The position numbers were made by a program, and so were the translations under genes. 64,000 nucleotides of DNA from JAAELZ01 sp965237485 (GTDB taxonomy: Bacteria > Pseudomonadota > Gammaproteobacteria > Arenicellales > Poriferihabitantaceae): positions 511,118 through 575,117 of the forward strand of contig CBDEFQ010000010.1 in NCBI GenBank assembly GCA_965237485.1, read 5' to 3'. Below, piece by piece: positions 61,116 through 64,000 of this stretch (its first letter is position 1; each line of letters starts with the position of its first letter). Below the pieces are notes generated by a model. It made no database searches. It worked only from the letters and a program-made list of their open reading frames with translations, and was not told the origin of the DNA.

Positions 61116-62411
61116 ACTATGAAACAGAATAAAATTATTTCCTTTGAAAAGCCAGAGCAAAGCATCGATCCGCTGCAAGAATTAATTCGTAATGGCGCCA
61201 GGCAACTCATTCAAACCGCGGTCGAGAGTGAGTTATCTGAACTGCTGTATCGCAATTGTGACAAAGTCTCAGATTCAGGACACGCTGGTGTCGTTCGTAA
61301 CGGCTATTTGCCAGAACGTGAACTGCAAACCGGGATCGGCCCAGTCAAAGTACGTATCCCCAAGGTGCGCTCCCGCACTGGAGTACCGATCACCTTTCGG
61401 TCTGCTTTAGTGCCGCCGTATGTGCGTAAAACGAGAACACTGGAAGCGGCCTTGTCTTGGCTGTATCTCAAGGGTGTCAGCACTGGAGAAATGGGGGATG
61501 CACTGAGCGTGCTAGTGGGTCAATCAGCGACTGGGTTATCATCAGGCACAGTGAGTAAGCTCAAAGCAACGTGGTCTCAGGAGTACAAGGATTGGAATAG
61601 AGAAGGTTTAGATCGAGATCGATGGGTTTATCTATGGGCGGACGGGATACACAGCGGCCTGCGCGGCGATGAGGGCCGGCTCTGTGCCTTAGTTGTCATC
61701 GGAGTGAATGAGCGCGGTCACAAGAAATTACTGGCGATTGAAGACGGTGAGCGAGAGTCTACGCAGAGTTGGCGAGAGGTGTTGTTGGCACTCAAGGAGC
61801 GAGGCCTGAATCAACCAGAGCTGGGCATCGGTGATGGTGCTTTAGGCTTTTGGAATGCCCTGGAAGAAGTCTATCCTGGCACTAAACATCAACGGTGCCG
61901 GGTGCATAAAACGGCCAACGTGCTGAACAAGCTGCCTAAATCGGTGCAGCCCAAAGCAAAAGCAGCTCTGCATAACATTTGGCAGGAAGAAACCAAAGAA
62001 GCGGCGCAAAGCACCTATCAATTATTCATTAAAACCTGTCAAGACAAGTATCCAAAAGCCACGCAGTGCTTGGAAAAAGATCGCGAAGAGTTAATGACGT
62101 TCTACTCGTTCCCTGCCAAGCACTGGATGAGCATACGTACTACGAATCCAATTGAATCAACATTCGCGACTATCCGACACCGTACCAAACGATGCAAGGG
62201 ATGTCTTAGCCGTGATGGCATGTTAAGTATGATGTTCAAGCTGGGTCAGTGCGCAGAGAAAAAGTGGAACCGAATACGCGGGTTCGCCTATCTAGCAAAA
62301 GTGATTCAAGGGGTTCCATTTAAAGATGGAATAGAGCAAACTAATGACTACTCAGATCAAACCGAGGCCGCTTGAAGAAAATGCCTCATACACCAGATTC
62401 GGGCATAACTC
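61116..62411 (+). mobile_element. IS256-family element (copy B), left end replaced by IS5-like insertion
   Basis: The right end, with GGGCATAACTC, is complete. About 100 bp at the left, including the inverted repeat and leader, are missing because the IS5-like copy B abuts 3 bp before the transposase ATG. It can no longer be mobilised as a unit. Confidence 0.9.
61119..62375 (+). CDS. IS256-family transposase (copy B)
   Basis: 418 residues, differing from copy A at a few positions (for example QTAVESE, VPPYVRK, LSWLYLK and KHQRCRVHK). The frame is open, but the native leader and ribosome site are gone, so expression would depend on the IS5-like end. Confidence 0.88.
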   Translation: MKQNKIISFEKPEQSIDPLQELIRNGARQLIQTAVESELSELLYRNCDKVSDSGHAGVVRNGYLPERELQTGIGPVKVRIPKVRSRTGVPITFRSALVPPYVRKTRTLEAALSWLYLKGVSTGEMGDALSVLVGQSATGLSSGTVSKLKATWSQEYKDWNREGLDRDRWVYLWADGIHSGLRGDEGRLCALVVIGVNERGHKKLLAIEDGERESTQSWREVLLALKERGLNQPELGIGDGALGFWNALEEVYPGTKHQRCRVHKTANVLNKLPKSVQPKAKAALHNIWQEETKEAAQSTYQLFIKTCQDKYPKATQCLEKDREELMTFYSFPAKHWMSIRTTNPIESTFATIRHRTKRCKGCLSRDGMLSMMFKLGQCAEKKWNRIRGFAYLAKVIQGVPFKDGIEQTNDYSDQTEAA

Positions 62412-62553
62412 GACACCGTACCAAACGATGCAAGGGATGTCTTAGCCGTGATGGCATGTTAAGTATGATGTTCAAGCTGGGTCAGTGCGCAGAGAAAAAG
62501 TGGAACCGAATACGCGGGTTCGCCTATCTAGCAAAAGTGATTCAAGGGGTTCC
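62412..62553 (+). repeat. Partial second copy of IS256 interior
   Basis: 142 bp matching 2426..2567 of IS256 copy A (GACACCGTACCAAACGATGC to CAAGGGGTTCC) directly follow the complete right end of copy B. An IS256 element thus seems to have inserted in another IS256, whose remainder is now cut by IS3-like copy C. Confidence 0.85.
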
Positions 62554-62582
62554 GGCAATTTTCAGGGTAGTTGCACATTTTC

Positions 62583-63632
62583 CTACGCAGCCAATAATAC
62601 TTCTTTTTGTGGGTTCAGCGCAACCGCACCACAAGGCCGCCAATTTCGGGTTTGGCCAGACCACCGATTAGGTTTTGCTGCTTTAGCTTCCTGATAAACA
62701 ACTTCTCGTTTTGCTAATAGGGCACTATCTTCACCGCGATAACGCTGGCCAGGTGTAACGTAGCGTATAGCACTGTGACGATGTTCTTCGTTATACCATT
62801 GCATAAACTTACCCACCCATTGGCGGGCGGCCTCTAAGCTATCGAAGCCTTGAGAAGGCCACGCAGGGCAATACTTTACCGTTCTAAACATGGATTCAAT
62901 ATAAGCGTTGTCATTGCTTACTCTTGGCCTTGAGTAAGAGGGCTTTATTCCTAATGCTTCTAACTTCGCTCTCATTGTGAACGATTTCATTGGGCTGCCA
63001 TTATCACTGTGTAAGACGGGCATGCCATCGCAGCTGGCCACTTTTAGAGCCGCCTGAGACATCAACTGCGCACCTAATTCACCGCTTTCAACAGGATGTA
63101 CTTCCCAGTGAACGCCATAGCGACTGTAAAGGTCTTCTACCATGTACAGGTAATAATGCTTGCCAATAGTACGCGTCGCCAAATAGGTGATATCCCACAT
63201 CCACACAGCATTAGGTTTTAGCGCTATATGAGTATCGGGTGTTCGGGACTGCTTTTGTTTGGCGCGGCCGCGGCGCTTCAATTGCCCATGCGCCTTGAGA
63301 ACTCGATAAAAGCTAGACTCGCTGGCCACATAAATACCTTTGTCAGCCAACTGCGGTACTATTTGCGACGGCGGCAAATGATTGTATGCCGATTCATTAC
63401 ATATCGATAAAATGTGTTGCTGCTCTTGCTCGCTTAGTTTATTGCCAGGTACTGGCTTTTCTACCAAAGGACGTTGATCACTGCGGATACTATCTTCTCC
63501 TTTTGGCTTCCAACGTCTAAGCGTAGACTCGGCAAGGCCAACCAACTCACAAGCACTTGAACGCTTTGAACCTGCGTCTACTGCTTCATTAACATCATTG
63601 ATTACTTTAATGCGCGTCTGAGTCGTAATCAT
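62583..63632 (-). CDS. IS3-like OrfB transposase (copy C)
   Basis: 349 residues, DDE core intact. It has QLKRRGRAKQ where copies A and B have QLKHRGRAKQ. The start ATG overlaps the OrfA stop. Confidence 0.92.
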   Translation of the reverse strand: MITTQTRIKVINDVNEAVDAGSKRSSACELVGLAESTLRRWKPKGEDSIRSDQRPLVEKPVPGNKLSEQEQQHILSICNESAYNHLPPSQIVPQLADKGIYVASESSFYRVLKAHGQLKRRGRAKQKQSRTPDTHIALKPNAVWMWDITYLATRTIGKHYYLYMVEDLYSRYGVHWEVHPVESGELGAQLMSQAALKVASCDGMPVLHSDNGSPMKSFTMRAKLEALGIKPSYSRPRVSNDNAYIESMFRTVKYCPAWPSQGFDSLEAARQWVGKFMQWYNEEHRHSAIRYVTPGQRYRGEDSALLAKREVVYQEAKAAKPNRWSGQTRNWRPCGAVALNPQKEVLLAA

Positions 63633-64000
63633 ACTTCCTCGTCCTCCCAAAGCGCCTGAAACTTTTTTTGTAATACTAATAATGCGGCCGTTTCAGCCAA
63701 GGCTTTATCTTTGCGGCGCAGCTGGGTTTCTAGCTTCTTCTTGTCTTTTTTTAACGCACGTATTTCATCGCGCGCAACTTTAGGGCTAATGAGAGCCTCA
63801 TCAACACCATTAATACAAGCTTCTCGCCATTGCGTTATTTGAGTAGGGTATAGGCCTTTCTCTCGGCAATACGCAGATAATTCTTGTTCATTCATCGCAG
63901 CAGTTTCAAGAACTACGGTGAACTTAGTTTGGCAATCCCACTGATTAGATGAATCACTATTAGGCATTAAAACTCCTGATCGTCTGGCTTTATTTCGCCA
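63629..64000 (-). CDS. IS3-like OrfA (copy C), N-terminus outside the window
   Basis: The frame continues past the right edge; the visible part runs from the NKARRSG region through the second helix-turn-helix and coiled coil to EDEEV. The Met at MPNSDSSNQW is internal, not the start. Confidence 0.88.
   Translation of the reverse strand, partial: WRNKARRSGVLMPNSDSSNQWDCQTKFTVVLETAAMNEQELSAYCREKGLYPTQITQWREACINGVDEALISPKVARDEIRALKKDKKKLETQLRRKDKALAETAALLVLQKKFQALWEDEEV

Larger units (their letters stand above)
62554..64000 (-). mobile_element. IS3-like element (copy C), runs off the window
   Basis: The right end as read on the element strand (CCCTGAAAATTGCC) joins GTTCC of the IS256 remnant. 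About 1447 of the expected 1627 bp are in the window. Opposite orientation to copies A and B. Confidence 0.92.

Noticed and set aside
62372..62671. 99-codon frame containing transposase-like residues
   Set aside because: It is a chimera of the IS256 tail, the partial IS256 repeat and antisense IS3-like DNA, not a gene.

Overview
The window reads as chromosomal DNA of an aerobic, probably marine, gammaproteobacterium. The grounds are: a complete Dpp-type dipeptide ABC operon close to the enterobacterial one, a CdhR/CdhC/CdhA carnitine locus as in pseudomonads, YihY, WrbA, ArsC and an Lrp/arginase/ornithine cyclodeaminase unit, moderate GC, and a strong investment in methylated-amine catabolism. 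Nothing in the sequence fixes genus or species. I saw no rRNA, tRNA or CRISPR array.

Layout. 1-1060: three small envelope or secreted proteins (minus strand). 1101-2661: an IS5-like stub and a full IS256 element. 3023-4513: a membrane-protein gene broken by an amber codon and by a 163-bp MITE. 4607-9919 (minus): operon of an MttB-like methyltransferase, an XRE regulator, a dimethylglycine-dehydrogenase-like flavoprotein and a glyoxalase-fold protein. 10106-13923 (plus, divergent): membrane di-iron desaturase/hydroxylase, PhnD-like binding protein without signal peptide, mandelate-racemase-type enolase, and a broken DAO flavoprotein. 13924-15629: IS1380. 15773-20187: two-gene NAD-dependent formate dehydrogenase. 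20479-23213: truncated IS21 plus IS1380. 23235-26021: broken lipoprotein, yihY, arsC, wrbA, a phosphatase-like gene. 26018-33653: divergent cdhR and a five-gene gamma-butyrobetaine/L-carnitine to glycine betaine locus. 33664-36484: a 139-bp MITE, lrp, ornithine cyclodeaminase, arginase. 36494-40826: palindromic element split by IS1380 and a pRiA4b-type gene split by an IS3-like element. 41155-43643: DUF533 protein, quinone reductase, truncated LysR. 43644-49746: an IS21 copy with nested insertions, a dead RAYT transposase, a Sel1-repeat protein, IS fragments. 49765-52927: amidase whose start is overrun by an IS5-like element, and a YHS protein. 52938-58514: dppABCDF. 58649-64000: gene remnant and an IS graveyard.

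How the genes may work together. The cdh locus contains, in order, every activity needed to take gamma-butyrobetaine through its CoA ester to carnitine and then to glycine betaine plus acetoacetate. The MttB-like/DMGDH-like operon and the formate dehydrogenase are logical downstream modules: removal of N-methyl groups and oxidation of the released C1 units to CO2 with NADH. The divergent desaturase/PhnD-like/enolase/DAO cluster looks like a second, unassigned N-methyl or quaternary amine pathway that is now inactivated at its last gene.

The other theme is genome decay by transposition. By reading frames and target duplications I recognise three IS1380 copies, three IS3-like copies, two IS21 copies, two IS256 copies, two complete IS5-like copies plus stubs, and three MITE families. 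Six host genes are interrupted, cut or have their start displaced by insertions. Removing the inserted DNA and one target copy restores the ancestral frame in the cases that can be checked (membrane gene, pRiA4b gene, IS21 istA).
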